Assembly: GCA_002320485.1 (NCBI GenBank)
Contig: DCKW01000123.1
Coordinates: forward strand, 2,787 to 11,031
Direction of reading: 5' to 3'
Length of the DNA: 8,245 nt
Origin: Micavibrio sp. UBA1664
GTDB taxonomy: Bacteria; Pseudomonadota; Alphaproteobacteria; Micavibrionales; UBA1664
Shown here one piece after another: positions 1 through 7,082 of the stretch. Each line of letters begins with the position of its first letter. The stretch's first letter is position 1. A model generated the notes under the pieces. That model saw only the letters and a program-made list of their open reading frames with translations, was not told where the DNA came from and ran no database searches. Made by a program: the position numbers and the translations under genes.

Positions 1-807
1 TTTTGTATTATTCCTTATGGTCGCGGGAATTCACGCTCCGTTCCCATGGGCATGATTGCCGATAATGTACGCCATCTGGTTGCACAGGGATTTAAAGAAA
101 TTGTCATGACAGGTGTAGATATTACGTCGTATGGCCCAGATTTGCCGGGTAAACCTGCTTTAGGGCAAATGATCCGTCGTGTGCTTGCGCTTGTTCCTGA
201 TCTGCCTCGCCTGCGTTTATCCTCATTGGACCCTGTTGAAATTGATGAAGATTTATGGTGGTTGATTGAAAATGAACCACGTTTTATGCCGCATCTGCAT
301 TTGTCGTTGCAAGCGGGCGACGATATGATCTTGAAACGCATGAAACGACGTCACTTGCGTGATGATGTTATCCGTGTCTGTGATAAGGCCCGCTCGCTAC
401 GCCCCGATATCGTATTCGGTGCGGATATTATCGCAGGATTTCCGACTGAGACGGATGAGATGTTTGAAAATACATTAAACATTGTCGATGAATGCGATCT
501 GACATTTTTGCATGTTTTTCCCTATTCCGAACGGGACGGGACACCCGCCGCCAAGATGCCACAAGTAGATTCATCTGTCCGTAAGGAGCGCGCAAAACGC
601 CTGCGTGAAGCAGGTGAAAAACAAATGGTGCGGTTTAATATTGACCGCCTTGGTGAAACTACAACTGCGATTATCGAGCAAAACGGCCATGGCAGAACGG
701 AGCATTTTGCCGATGTAGTTCTTGATCGCGATCTTGAGCCGGGGTCATTGGTTAAAATTCATATCGAAAATTATCAAAAGATGCAGTTAAGCGGACGGGT
801 ATTGTAG
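1..807 (+). CDS. mtaB: tRNA (N6-threonylcarbamoyladenosine(37)-C2)-methylthiotransferase MtaB, 5'-truncated by window edge
   Basis: Radical-SAM enzyme of the MiaB-like methylthiotransferase family, which adds a methylthio group to t6A at position 37 of ANN-decoding tRNAs. The frame is open from base 1, so the first ATG (46) is internal. The opening residues FCIIPYGRGNSRSVP contain the last Cys of the CxxxCxxC [4Fe-4S]/SAM motif and the family's typical sequence after it. Further family blocks are LSSLDPVEID, HLHLSLQAGDD and ADIIAGFPTETDEMFENT, then FPYSERDGTPA. The C-terminal 60 or so residues look like the tRNA-binding TRAM domain. The visible 268 codons are about two-thirds of a normal MtaB; the N-terminal UPF0004 domain and the first two cluster cysteines lie outside the window. 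MtaB is preferred over MiaB or RimO because of the PYGRGNSRS block and the next-door ftsY, a common alphaproteobacterial order (inference). Confidence 0.93.
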   Translation, partial: FCIIPYGRGNSRSVPMGMIADNVRHLVAQGFKEIVMTGVDITSYGPDLPGKPALGQMIRRVLALVPDLPRLRLSSLDPVEIDEDLWWLIENEPRFMPHLHLSLQAGDDMILKRMKRRHLRDDVIRVCDKARSLRPDIVFGADIIAGFPTETDEMFENTLNIVDECDLTFLHVFPYSERDGTPAAKMPQVDSSVRKERAKRLREAGEKQMVRFNIDRLGETTTAIIEQNGHGRTEHFADVVLDRDLEPGSLVKIHIENYQKMQLSGRVL

Positions 808-849
808 GTATTTTTCCGCCTTGCCAGAAAACAGAATCCCTGCTTAAGT

Positions 850-2019
850 ATGGGCATGATATTTTGGCGACGAAAGAATAATTCTAAAGAACAGGATCAG
901 GATGCACGCGATGAAAGATTGCTGCACCGTGAAAAGGACCCTGATATAGAGCCCTCAACCGATTATGAATCGGATTTATCCGAGGATCAGAAGCACGATC
1001 TTAAAGAAACTGAAGAGGACATTATCGAGGAGCTGGATACAGCGCCTGTCCCATCGCATACAATTCTTGATGACGTGAAGGAATTGGAGGAGCTTTCCGA
1101 TCATACTGAGGAAGGCGGATGGCTTTCCCGTCTTTCAGGTGGACTGAAAAAATCATCAAAAAAATTCACCGATGTACTGACCAAACGTAAATTGGATGAC
1201 GCCGCGCTTGAAGAGCTGGAAGAAGCTTTAATCATGGCGGATCTAGGGCCCAAAACAGCCGCAAAGATCATTGCGGATTTTTCTGAAAACCGTTTTGGTA
1301 AAGAGGTGGACGAGGATGAAATCAAAATAGTGCTTGCCAGTTTAATTACTGGTATTTTAAAGCCTGTTGCCAAACCTCTTTACATTCGTTCGGAGACGAA
1401 ACCCAATGTTATATTAATGACAGGCGTAAACGGCGCCGGAAAAACAACAACAATAGGAAAGCTTGCCGCACGATATCAGCGCGATGGGAAAAAGGTCATG
1501 ATGGCCGCTGCCGATACATTTCGTGCTGCCGCCGTTGACCAGTTAAAAGTCTGGGGCGAGCGTAACCACTGTCATGTCGTTACAAAAGATATCGGTGCAG
1601 ACCCAGCATCTGTAGCATTTGAAGCATATCAAAAAGCCAAGGATGATAATGTCGATATTCTGTTGATTGATACGGCAGGCCGCCTTCATAATAAAAAGAA
1701 CTTGATGGAGGAATTGCAAAAAATTATTCGTGTTTTGCAAAAGCAGGATGAAGATGCCCCACACTCGACTGTACTTGTTCTGGATTCAACAACCGGTCAA
1801 AATGCGCTGTCGCAAGTTGAAACCTTTAAAGAGCTTGTCAGTATAAACGGTCTGATTGTGACAAAATTGGATGGATCAGCAAAAGGCGGCGTTGTGGTGG
1901 CATTGGCAGATCAATACGGTATACCGATTCATGCTGTAGGTGTAGGTGAGGGAATTAACGACCTGCAACCATTTACAGCGGACAGTTATGCAAGATCTTT
2001 ATTGGGTATCGAGGAATAA
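850..2019 (+). CDS. ftsY: Signal recognition particle receptor FtsY (SRP-family GTPase)
   Basis: Membrane-associated GTPase that docks the SRP-ribosome complex at the translocon for co-translational insertion of membrane proteins. The 389 residues show a basic/hydrophobic N-terminus (MGMIFWRRK), a strongly acidic A-type region to about residue 85, the helical N domain (about 90-170) and the NG GTPase domain. GTPase motifs are complete: P-loop GVNGAGKTT (192-200), DTFRAAAVDQL (222-232), DTAGR (274-278), TKLDGSAKGG (338-347) and the closing GVGEGINDLQPF from 364. Start at 850 is chosen as the first in-frame ATG after mtaB; an ATG at 856 is equally possible and neither has a strong Shine-Dalgarno (only TTAAG). 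It lies 42 nt after mtaB on the same strand, with no terminator visible between them. Nothing looks damaged. Confidence 0.97.
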   Translation: MGMIFWRRKNNSKEQDQDARDERLLHREKDPDIEPSTDYESDLSEDQKHDLKETEEDIIEELDTAPVPSHTILDDVKELEELSDHTEEGGWLSRLSGGLKKSSKKFTDVLTKRKLDDAALEELEEALIMADLGPKTAAKIIADFSENRFGKEVDEDEIKIVLASLITGILKPVAKPLYIRSETKPNVILMTGVNGAGKTTTIGKLAARYQRDGKKVMMAAADTFRAAAVDQLKVWGERNHCHVVTKDIGADPASVAFEAYQKAKDDNVDILLIDTAGRLHNKKNLMEELQKIIRVLQKQDEDAPHSTVLVLDSTTGQNALSQVETFKELVSINGLIVTKLDGSAKGGVVVALADQYGIPIHAVGVGEGINDLQPFTADSYARSLLGIEE

Positions 2020-2023
2020 ACCG

Positions 2024-2710
2024 ATGGTAAACATCACATATTACGGACATTCAACCTTTATGGTTGAGGTTAATGGAAAGAAAATATTATTCGATCCGTT
2101 CATCACAGGCAACGAAGCGACTAAAGGTATCATAAACCTGTTGGAAATTGTTCCGGATTATATATTACTATCGCATGGGCACGAAGATCATGTTCTGGAT
2201 GTCGAAATGATTGCCAAACAATCCCATTGTCCGGTTATAGCCACATTTGAAGTTGCAAACTGGTGTAACAAAAAGGGTATTGATAATACAATTCCAATGA
2301 ATATTGGCGGTACGATTAATAGGGAGGGCATCAACATAAAAATGGTTAATGCCGTTCACACATCATCATTTCCGGATGGAAGTTATGCAGGGGTGCCTGC
2401 AGGATTTGTAATTTCATGGGAGGGTGGATGTTTCTACTATTCCGGCGATACCGCACTTCATTATGATATGAAATTGATCGCAGAAAAATTTAATATAGAT
2501 TTTGCATTTTTATGTCTTGGCGATCATTTTACAATGGGTGTGCAAGATGCAATTAAAGCGGCAGGGTTTGTGAATACAGATAAGGTAATCGGTATGCATT
2601 TCGATACATTTCCGCCCATTGAAATAGACCATAAAAAAACCGTTGATGCGTTCAAAGCGGCAGGACTGACATTAAAACTTCCTGAGATTGGTGAGATTTT
2701 TTCAGCTTAA
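2024..2710 (+). CDS. UPF0173-type metal-dependent hydrolase (metallo-beta-lactamase fold)
   Basis: 228-residue protein of the UPF0173/YtkL-like group of the metallo-beta-lactamase superfamily; physiological substrate unknown for the family. The start MVNITYYGHSTF is the usual N-terminus of the group. Metal-site residues are visible: HGHEDH (51-56, HxHxDH), H112 in the AVHTSS segment, D142 in YSGDT, and H192 in GMHFDTFPPI; GDHFTMG at 166-172 is also typical. The frame extends upstream to an ATG at 1946, but that part lies inside ftsY; 2024 is preferred because it gives the family N-terminus and has GAGGAA at 2011-2016 at good spacing. It begins 4 nt after the ftsY stop, so it is probably co-transcribed and perhaps translationally coupled. 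A cytoplasmic enzyme is expected, since no signal peptide is visible. Confidence 0.88.
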   Translation: MVNITYYGHSTFMVEVNGKKILFDPFITGNEATKGIINLLEIVPDYILLSHGHEDHVLDVEMIAKQSHCPVIATFEVANWCNKKGIDNTIPMNIGGTINREGINIKMVNAVHTSSFPDGSYAGVPAGFVISWEGGCFYYSGDTALHYDMKLIAEKFNIDFAFLCLGDHFTMGVQDAIKAAGFVNTDKVIGMHFDTFPPIEIDHKKTVDAFKAAGLTLKLPEIGEIFSA

Positions 2711-2716
2711 GAGAAG

Positions 2717-2747
2717 GTGACATGCGGTATTTTTCCTGCTATGTCAT
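2717..2747 (+). promoter_or_regulatory. Possible stem-loop in the hydrolase-ABC transporter gap
   Basis: TGACAT at 2718-2723 pairs with ATGTCA at 2741-2746, and a G-T wobble extends each end (2717/2747 and 2724/2740). The loop is about 15 nt. The stem holds the ATG at 2722, abuts the only Shine-Dalgarno-like sequence of the gap (GAGAAGG, 2711-2717), and ends 3 nt before the transporter ATG at 2751. It has no U-tract, so a terminator is unlikely. A role in translation initiation is inference; a stem this short can occur by chance. Confidence 0.22.
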
Positions 2748-2778
2748 GCTATGTTTAACCCATTCAAAAATTATGTGA
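2722..2778 (+). other. Possible 18-codon upstream ORF overlapping the ABC transporter start
   Basis: ATG at 2722 follows GAGAAGG (2711-2717) at near-ideal spacing and opens an 18-codon frame (MRYFSCYVMLCLTHSKIM) ending at TGA 2776-2778. It overlaps the first codons of the ABC transporter in another frame. The transporter's own ATG at 2751 has no Shine-Dalgarno-like sequence nearby, so ribosomes might load at 2722 and re-initiate. The alternative is that the purine run is a leftover and this ORF is not translated. There is no family evidence. Confidence 0.2.
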
Positions 2779-4574
2779 CACCGGAAAATCTTCCGTCTGA
2801 TGCTGATATTCGCGATATCCCGAAGGTTAGCTTGTGGAAATTCATATGGTTTTTCCTGCGGCAAATCAAATGGCCTTTATTTGCGATGGGTTTAGCGCAG
2901 GCGGTATCCAGTATATTTGAGGCTTTGGGTCCATATTACGTTAAGGTGATGATCGATACGTTCCAACTGAACGATAATCCTGCAAACATATGGATTGAAT
3001 TCGGGGGAAACCTTGTCTGGTTTATAATTTTGTTTTTGATTGCGCAACCGTTGCTGGCCCGTTTGGTTACGGCGTGGTTGGCGGAAATACGCCCACCTTT
3101 TCTGAGAATGATTCAACGGCAATTATCGTTATACATGTATCATCATGATTACAGTTTTTTTCAAAACGAGTTTGCAGGACGCCTATCCAGTAAAGTTCTG
3201 GAAACACCGTTTGCCATAGTTCAAATGGTGTTTACCATTTTGACCAGTGTCGGATTTGCATTCTTCGTCCTTCTGACGTCCATTTTCCTGTTTGCATCGG
3301 TTGATTTAACATTTCTTGTTATTACGCTTGTATGGCTATTGGGGCTTGCCGTTATGGCCTATTATCATGTGCCGCGCATTATTAAGGCATCGGTGACGGT
3401 ATATGATGATATGTCGAAGGTTCGCGGTCAATATGTTGACAGTCTCAATAATATTTTAGGTGTGTTTCTGTTTGGCCGGAAACATCATGAAGACCGCTTA
3501 TTGACCAAAGTTATGAATGTATCGTCCAAATCCGGCACATATAGCTGGCACAGAATGAACAGCATGTATATCTGGCTAGAGATTTTATCAGTCGCATTTA
3601 TGATTGCGGCATTCTATTTTGCGGTAACGCGCTGGCAGGATGGCGCCCTTGGTCTCGGCGACATTGCAATGATTTTGCCGCTAGTATTGCGTTTGATGCA
3701 AATGTCGTGGTGGATGATGGAAACCATGGTTGGTCTGTTTGAAAACATAGGACAGATCAAGGAGGGTATGCAGGCCATTACAAAGACCGCCATCCTTGAC
3801 GATGACAGGGATTTCCCTGACCTCAAAATTACAAAAGGAATTGTTGATCTGAAGGACGTGGAGTTTTCCTATGGTGACGAAAATGTGTTTCATCAGTTCA
3901 ATCTTTCCATTCCGGCGGGGCAAAAGGTGGGTTTAGTCGGACATAGCGGTGCCGGAAAAACAACGCTCACACAATTGTTGCTTCGCATTTTTGACGCTAC
4001 TGGTGGGCACGTCTTGATGGACGGACAAAATATTTATAATTGTAATCGCCAATCTTTGAGAGAGCAGATTGCGATTATCCCGCAAAGTACAGATATGTTT
4101 CATCGCAGTTTAATGGAAAATATCCGTTATGGGCGTCTGGATGCAGCGGATGAAGAGGTGATAGAAGCGGCGAAGAAGGCGCACGCCCATCAATTTATAG
4201 AAAAACTGCCACAGGGGTATGAAACCTTGGTAGGGGAGCGCGGTGTAAAACTCTCCGGGGGACAAAGGCAACGTATCGCGATTGCTCGCGCGATATTAAA
4301 GGATGCGCCGATCCTCATCCTTGATGAGGCAACATCCGCACTGGATAGTGAATCCGAAAAGGCCATACAGGATTCCCTTGCTGAGTTAATGAAAGGCAAA
4401 ACCGTTATTGCCATTGCCCACCGTTTGTCAACAATCGCGCATCTGGATAGAATTGTCGTAATGGAAGAGGGGAAAATCGTTGAAGACGGAACGCATGAGG
4501 AGTTGCTTGCCAAAGATAGACATTACGCAATGCTATGGTCTATGCAATCAGGTGGATTTTTAAAAGATACATGA
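2751..4574 (+). CDS. ABC exporter half-transporter, fused transmembrane and ATP-binding domains (MsbA/MdlB-like)
   Basis: 607-residue ABC exporter of the six-helix-plus-ATPase type that works as a dimer in the inner membrane; substrate not predictable from sequence. The N-terminal half has six probable membrane helices (around residues 30-58, 85-108, two between 155 and 205, then about 275-295 and 305-330). The ATPase half is complete: A-loop Tyr374 in FSYGDENV, Walker A GHSGAGKTT (397-405), Q-loop Gln445 in IIPQS, signature LSGGQRQR (501-508), Walker B ILILDEATSALD (521-532) and H-loop His557 in AHRLST. Length matches the family. Start 2751 is the first ATG after the in-frame stop at 2718-2720, but it lacks a Shine-Dalgarno; CTG at 2736 is the only other candidate. 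The gene lies 40 nt after the hydrolase gene and 13 nt before amn. Confidence 0.93.
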   Translation: MFNPFKNYVTPENLPSDADIRDIPKVSLWKFIWFFLRQIKWPLFAMGLAQAVSSIFEALGPYYVKVMIDTFQLNDNPANIWIEFGGNLVWFIILFLIAQPLLARLVTAWLAEIRPPFLRMIQRQLSLYMYHHDYSFFQNEFAGRLSSKVLETPFAIVQMVFTILTSVGFAFFVLLTSIFLFASVDLTFLVITLVWLLGLAVMAYYHVPRIIKASVTVYDDMSKVRGQYVDSLNNILGVFLFGRKHHEDRLLTKVMNVSSKSGTYSWHRMNSMYIWLEILSVAFMIAAFYFAVTRWQDGALGLGDIAMILPLVLRLMQMSWWMMETMVGLFENIGQIKEGMQAITKTAILDDDRDFPDLKITKGIVDLKDVEFSYGDENVFHQFNLSIPAGQKVGLVGHSGAGKTTLTQLLLRIFDATGGHVLMDGQNIYNCNRQSLREQIAIIPQSTDMFHRSLMENIRYGRLDAADEEVIEAAKKAHAHQFIEKLPQGYETLVGERGVKLSGGQRQRIAIARAILKDAPILILDEATSALDSESEKAIQDSLAELMKGKTVIAIAHRLSTIAHLDRIVVMEEGKIVEDGTHEELLAKDRHYAMLWSMQSGGFLKDT

Positions 4575-4587
4575 TAGAATCATATTC

Positions 4588-6000
4588 ATGACGTTCAAAT
4601 CATTTAAAACATCTCAAGACGCTTTCGAGGAAATCGAGCGGCTTTACTTAAAATCCATCAATCACCTTAAAAAATCTTTTGACGAATTTTCCAAGGGTAA
4701 ATTGCCGAAAAAACGTGTATCGGCCTGTTATCCGATGATCCGTTTTGCGCCTAAACAAATTCATCGTAGCGATCCGCGCTTGTCTTATGGATTTGTTCCG
4801 CGTGACGGTGTATATGGCGTGACGGTGACCCGGCCCGATATTTTTGATCATTATTATAAAGAGCAAATGAGCTTATTACTTGAAAATCATGGTGGTAAAA
4901 TCGAAATCGGATATTCCGACGTGCCGATACCCATTCATTTTGCATTGGCGGAATATTTTCACCTTGAACAGGATTTGTCACCCGAAGCCATGGAAGCATT
5001 TCCTGCTTTATTTGATCAGCCGGATTTGTCAATTATGGATGATGAGATTGCCAATTGCCGATATGAAATAAAGGCAGGCCAGCCGCGGCCGCTTTCTTTG
5101 TTTTCAGCCCCGCGCGTCGATTTAAGTATTTCGCGTTTAAAACACTATACAGGGACATCGGCCAAACATTTTCAAAACTATGTAATTTTTACGAATTACC
5201 AGTTTTACATCGATGAATTCATACGTTTGGGTCATGAGATTACATCCGGTAAAACGCAAGGTTACACTGAATTTGTCGAGCCGGGAGAGGGGAAACCGAT
5301 CACGCGTATGCCGCAAATGCCTGCATATCACCTTAAACGGGAGGACGGCAACGGTGTTACAATGGTCAATATTGGCGTCGGACCGTCCAATGCCAAAACA
5401 ATCACCGACCATATAGCCGTATTGAGACCGCATGCATGGCTAATGCTGGGACATTGTGCGGGATTAAGAAATTCCCAGAAATTGGGTGATTATGTTTTGG
5501 CGCATGCCTATTTACGCCTTGATAATATTCTTGACCGCGATCTTCATCCGTCTATTCCAATTCCTGCGCTGGCAGAAATTCAACAAGCTCTTGCGGCGGC
5601 AGCAGGTCAAGTGTCAGGTGAGCAAGGGTATGATATCAAACGTTTCATGCGTACAGGCACTGTTGCAACAATTGACGATCGTAATTGGGAATTGCAGCCA
5701 TCATTAAGTCAAAACCTGCCACTCAGTCAATCGCGTGCAATCGCGCTAGATATGGAGAGCGGAACCATTGCCGCAAACGGGTTCAGATTTCGTGTTCCCT
5801 ACGGAACCTTGTTATGTGTGTCCGATAAGCCGCTTCATGGTCAGCTGAAACTGCCCGGAATGGCAGATAGTTTTTACCGTGAACGTGTAAATCAACATCT
5901 TCAGATCGGATTATTGACCATGAGTATGTTGCGTGAGATCGGACCTGCAAAATTACATAGTCGTAAATTACGATCCTTTAACGAAGTAGCCTTTCAATAA
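4588..6000 (+). CDS. amn: AMP nucleosidase
   Basis: Hydrolyses AMP to adenine and ribose 5-phosphate (EC 3.2.2.4), a cytoplasmic enzyme of purine turnover and adenylate control. At 470 residues it is close to the E. coli Amn length. The N-terminal regulatory-type domain shows the family segment GVYGVTVTRPDIFDHYYKEQ. The C-terminal nucleoside-phosphorylase-like domain has NIGVGPSNAKT (glycines from 263), GHCAGLR (288-294), the ribose-binding-type DMESGTIAANG (from 388) and SDKP (412-415), whose Asp413 is the likely catalytic acid by family analogy. The end, KLHSRKLRSFNEVAFQ, is also typical of Amn. It starts 13 nt after the ABC transporter stop with no clear Shine-Dalgarno, so it is probably read through from upstream. 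Nothing suggests truncation or inactivation. Confidence 0.94.
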   Translation: MTFKSFKTSQDAFEEIERLYLKSINHLKKSFDEFSKGKLPKKRVSACYPMIRFAPKQIHRSDPRLSYGFVPRDGVYGVTVTRPDIFDHYYKEQMSLLLENHGGKIEIGYSDVPIPIHFALAEYFHLEQDLSPEAMEAFPALFDQPDLSIMDDEIANCRYEIKAGQPRPLSLFSAPRVDLSISRLKHYTGTSAKHFQNYVIFTNYQFYIDEFIRLGHEITSGKTQGYTEFVEPGEGKPITRMPQMPAYHLKREDGNGVTMVNIGVGPSNAKTITDHIAVLRPHAWLMLGHCAGLRNSQKLGDYVLAHAYLRLDNILDRDLHPSIPIPALAEIQQALAAAAGQVSGEQGYDIKRFMRTGTVATIDDRNWELQPSLSQNLPLSQSRAIALDMESGTIAANGFRFRVPYGTLLCVSDKPLHGQLKLPGMADSFYRERVNQHLQIGLLTMSMLREIGPAKLHSRKLRSFNEVAFQ

Positions 6001-6002
6001 AA

Positions 6003-6039
6003 TTAACATAATATTGACTTATTGCGGTTACTCTATTAA
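6003..6039 (+). promoter_or_regulatory. Possible promoter with CtrA-like site before the HExxH protein gene
   Basis: The 51-nt gap after amn holds TTGACT (6014-6019, five of six matches to the -35 consensus). TATTAA at 6034-6039 is a -10 candidate with four of six matches but a short 14-nt spacer; TTAAAA at 6037 would give 17 nt with a poorer match. TTAACATAATATTGA (6003-6017) also fits the CtrA pattern TTAA-N7-TTAA with one mismatch and overlaps the -35. The region is AT-rich, so chance matches are likely. Confidence 0.3.
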
Positions 6040-6051
6040 AAGATAAACTGC

Positions 6052-6828
6052 ATGAAATATTTAAAATTTATTGCGCTCATGATCGTTACCATTTGGTCAT
6101 GTTCGGTTTGGTATAAGGGTGCGGAGAAAAGCAAATCTTCGGCATATGAAGAAGGTTTGACAGATGCCAGTTGGCAGACTAATTACGCCGAAAAAAACAT
6201 GTTATCACAATCATTGTCACCTGGTTTTTGGCAATGGGAGGCGCAAGGGCGGCTTTATCTGATTGATTTAATTATATCCGATCCTGAATTTACCGATTTG
6301 CGTAATCGTGAAAATCTGGACGGGGTATCACTTTCAAATGTCGTCAGCAGGCTTGTTGCATTACAATTACAAGCATATGGTATGGCGACGACTCTTACCG
6401 CACCCAGAATAGTTTTTACCCCTTTAAAAGGGGAGGCGAACGGCCTTTACAGCCCTCAAGACAAAAGCATTTACTTGAACGCTAAAATGCACTGGAACGG
6501 ATTAAGTTTTGAAAGATTGGTCGAGGTTGTTTTTCACGAAAATATGCATCATATTTTAAGTCATCAATACCCCTCAATGCCATCTGATCATAAACTATAT
6601 GACGATTTCCGCTTATTGACATGGGCCGCATTCCGTCCTGACATGCTTGCGAATGAAAACGCAGTGCCCGATGAAGCGTATCTTAACCCTCAAGAAAAGG
6701 TTGCTTATCAAAGTCAGCGCGCTGCCCGTTATGCGGGGATTATAGGATCCAACTTGTCAGCATGGGAAATGACTGCAAGGACGCAAGAAATTCGAGTTAT
6801 TCAGGAACAAGCGAATATTTCCGAATAA
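6052..6828 (+). CDS. Putative membrane-anchored or secreted HExxH zinc metallopeptidase, family not recognised
   Basis: 258-residue protein that I cannot assign to a named family. Residues 1-16 form a short basic start (MKYLK) and a hydrophobic stretch, either a signal peptide or an anchor. Cys17 follows, but IWSC is a poor lipobox because of the Trp, so lipoprotein status is doubtful. The sequence VFHENMHHIL places a zincin HExxH at 162-166. NPQEKVAY (212-219) carries Glu215 in an ExxAY context that resembles the third zinc ligand of gluzincin-type proteases. The rest should lie in the periplasm. Metal binding is well supported by the motif; peptidase activity and substrate are inference. 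It starts 51 nt after amn, without a clear Shine-Dalgarno. It could also be a non-catalytic zinc protein, though both His and the Glu are intact. Confidence 0.72.
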   Translation: MKYLKFIALMIVTIWSCSVWYKGAEKSKSSAYEEGLTDASWQTNYAEKNMLSQSLSPGFWQWEAQGRLYLIDLIISDPEFTDLRNRENLDGVSLSNVVSRLVALQLQAYGMATTLTAPRIVFTPLKGEANGLYSPQDKSIYLNAKMHWNGLSFERLVEVVFHENMHHILSHQYPSMPSDHKLYDDFRLLTWAAFRPDMLANENAVPDEAYLNPQEKVAYQSQRAARYAGIIGSNLSAWEMTARTQEIRVIQEQANISE

Positions 6829-6834
6829 ACAGAC

Positions 6835-6863
6835 TTGGGCGTTATTTGTTTTTCTGCTATCAC
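6835..6863 (+). promoter_or_regulatory. Possible extended -10 promoter before the UbiK-like gene
   Basis: TTGGGC at 6835-6840 and TATCAC at 6858-6863 are separated by 17 nt, and the -10 is preceded by TGC, an extended -10 arrangement. Transcription would begin around 6869-6871, right at the ATG at 6872. That would give a leaderless mRNA and fits the lack of any Shine-Dalgarno there. Matches are four of six at the -10 and weak at the -35. Confidence 0.25.
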
Positions 6864-6871
6864 TTTATATT

Positions 6872-7078
6872 ATGCGGAAGGATAAAATATCGGATGACCT
6901 GACAGGTTTGGCCAATGCGATTGCGGGCCTTGGCAATGATGTTTTAAAATCGCTCGGTCATAAAACATCGGACATCAAAAACCTCTTAAAACTGGCAGAT
7001 GAAGTAGAATCGATTAAACTGCGCCTCGTATCGCTGGAAAAAAGAATTTCTTCTTTGGAAGACAATCAAAAGGGTTAG
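6872..7078 (+). CDS. UbiK/BMFP-like small coiled-coil protein (divergent)
   Basis: 68-residue acidic/basic helical protein. The N-terminal half contains a small amphipathic stretch (LTGLANAIAGLGNDVLKSLG, residues 10-29). The C-terminal half is a clean coiled coil with heptad a/d positions V45, I48, L52, L55, I59 and L62. Size, layout and the ending SLEKRISSLED resemble the UbiK (YqiC, BMFP) family, whose E. coli member helps ubiquinone synthesis and binds membranes. The usual central LVSREEFD block is not obvious, so the assignment relies on architecture and on the YbjN gene 4 nt downstream, a pairing I recall from alphaproteobacteria. The start at 6872 has no Shine-Dalgarno but no better in-frame start is seen. 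Ubiquinone involvement is inference. Confidence 0.62.
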   Translation: MRKDKISDDLTGLANAIAGLGNDVLKSLGHKTSDIKNLLKLADEVESIKLRLVSLEKRISSLEDNQKG

Positions 7079-7082
7079 GCGC

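Noticed and set aside
46..807. mtaB starting at the first ATG in the window
   Set aside because: The frame is open from base 1 and the residues before the ATG include the conserved Cys and PYGRGNSRS block of the radical-SAM domain, so the true start is upstream of the window.
1101..1373. Ser-rich 90-residue reverse-strand open frame
   Set aside because: It lies wholly inside ftsY opposite acidic, Glu/Asp-rich codons that read as Ser on the other strand; it has no ribosome site or family features.
1946..2023. 26-residue N-terminal extension of the UPF0173 hydrolase
   Set aside because: It overlaps ftsY in another frame, has no family counterpart, and the ATG at 2024 gives the normal N-terminus with a GAGGAA ribosome site.
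4751..5032. Reverse-strand open frames opposite amn and the ABC gene
   Set aside because: They are antisense to intact, conserved genes and lack family motifs or start signals.
6102..6104. Lipoprotein cleavage site at Cys17 of the HExxH protein
   Set aside because: The Cys sits after a hydrophobic stretch, but the preceding IWS is a poor lipobox because of Trp at -2; kept only as a possibility in the annotation.
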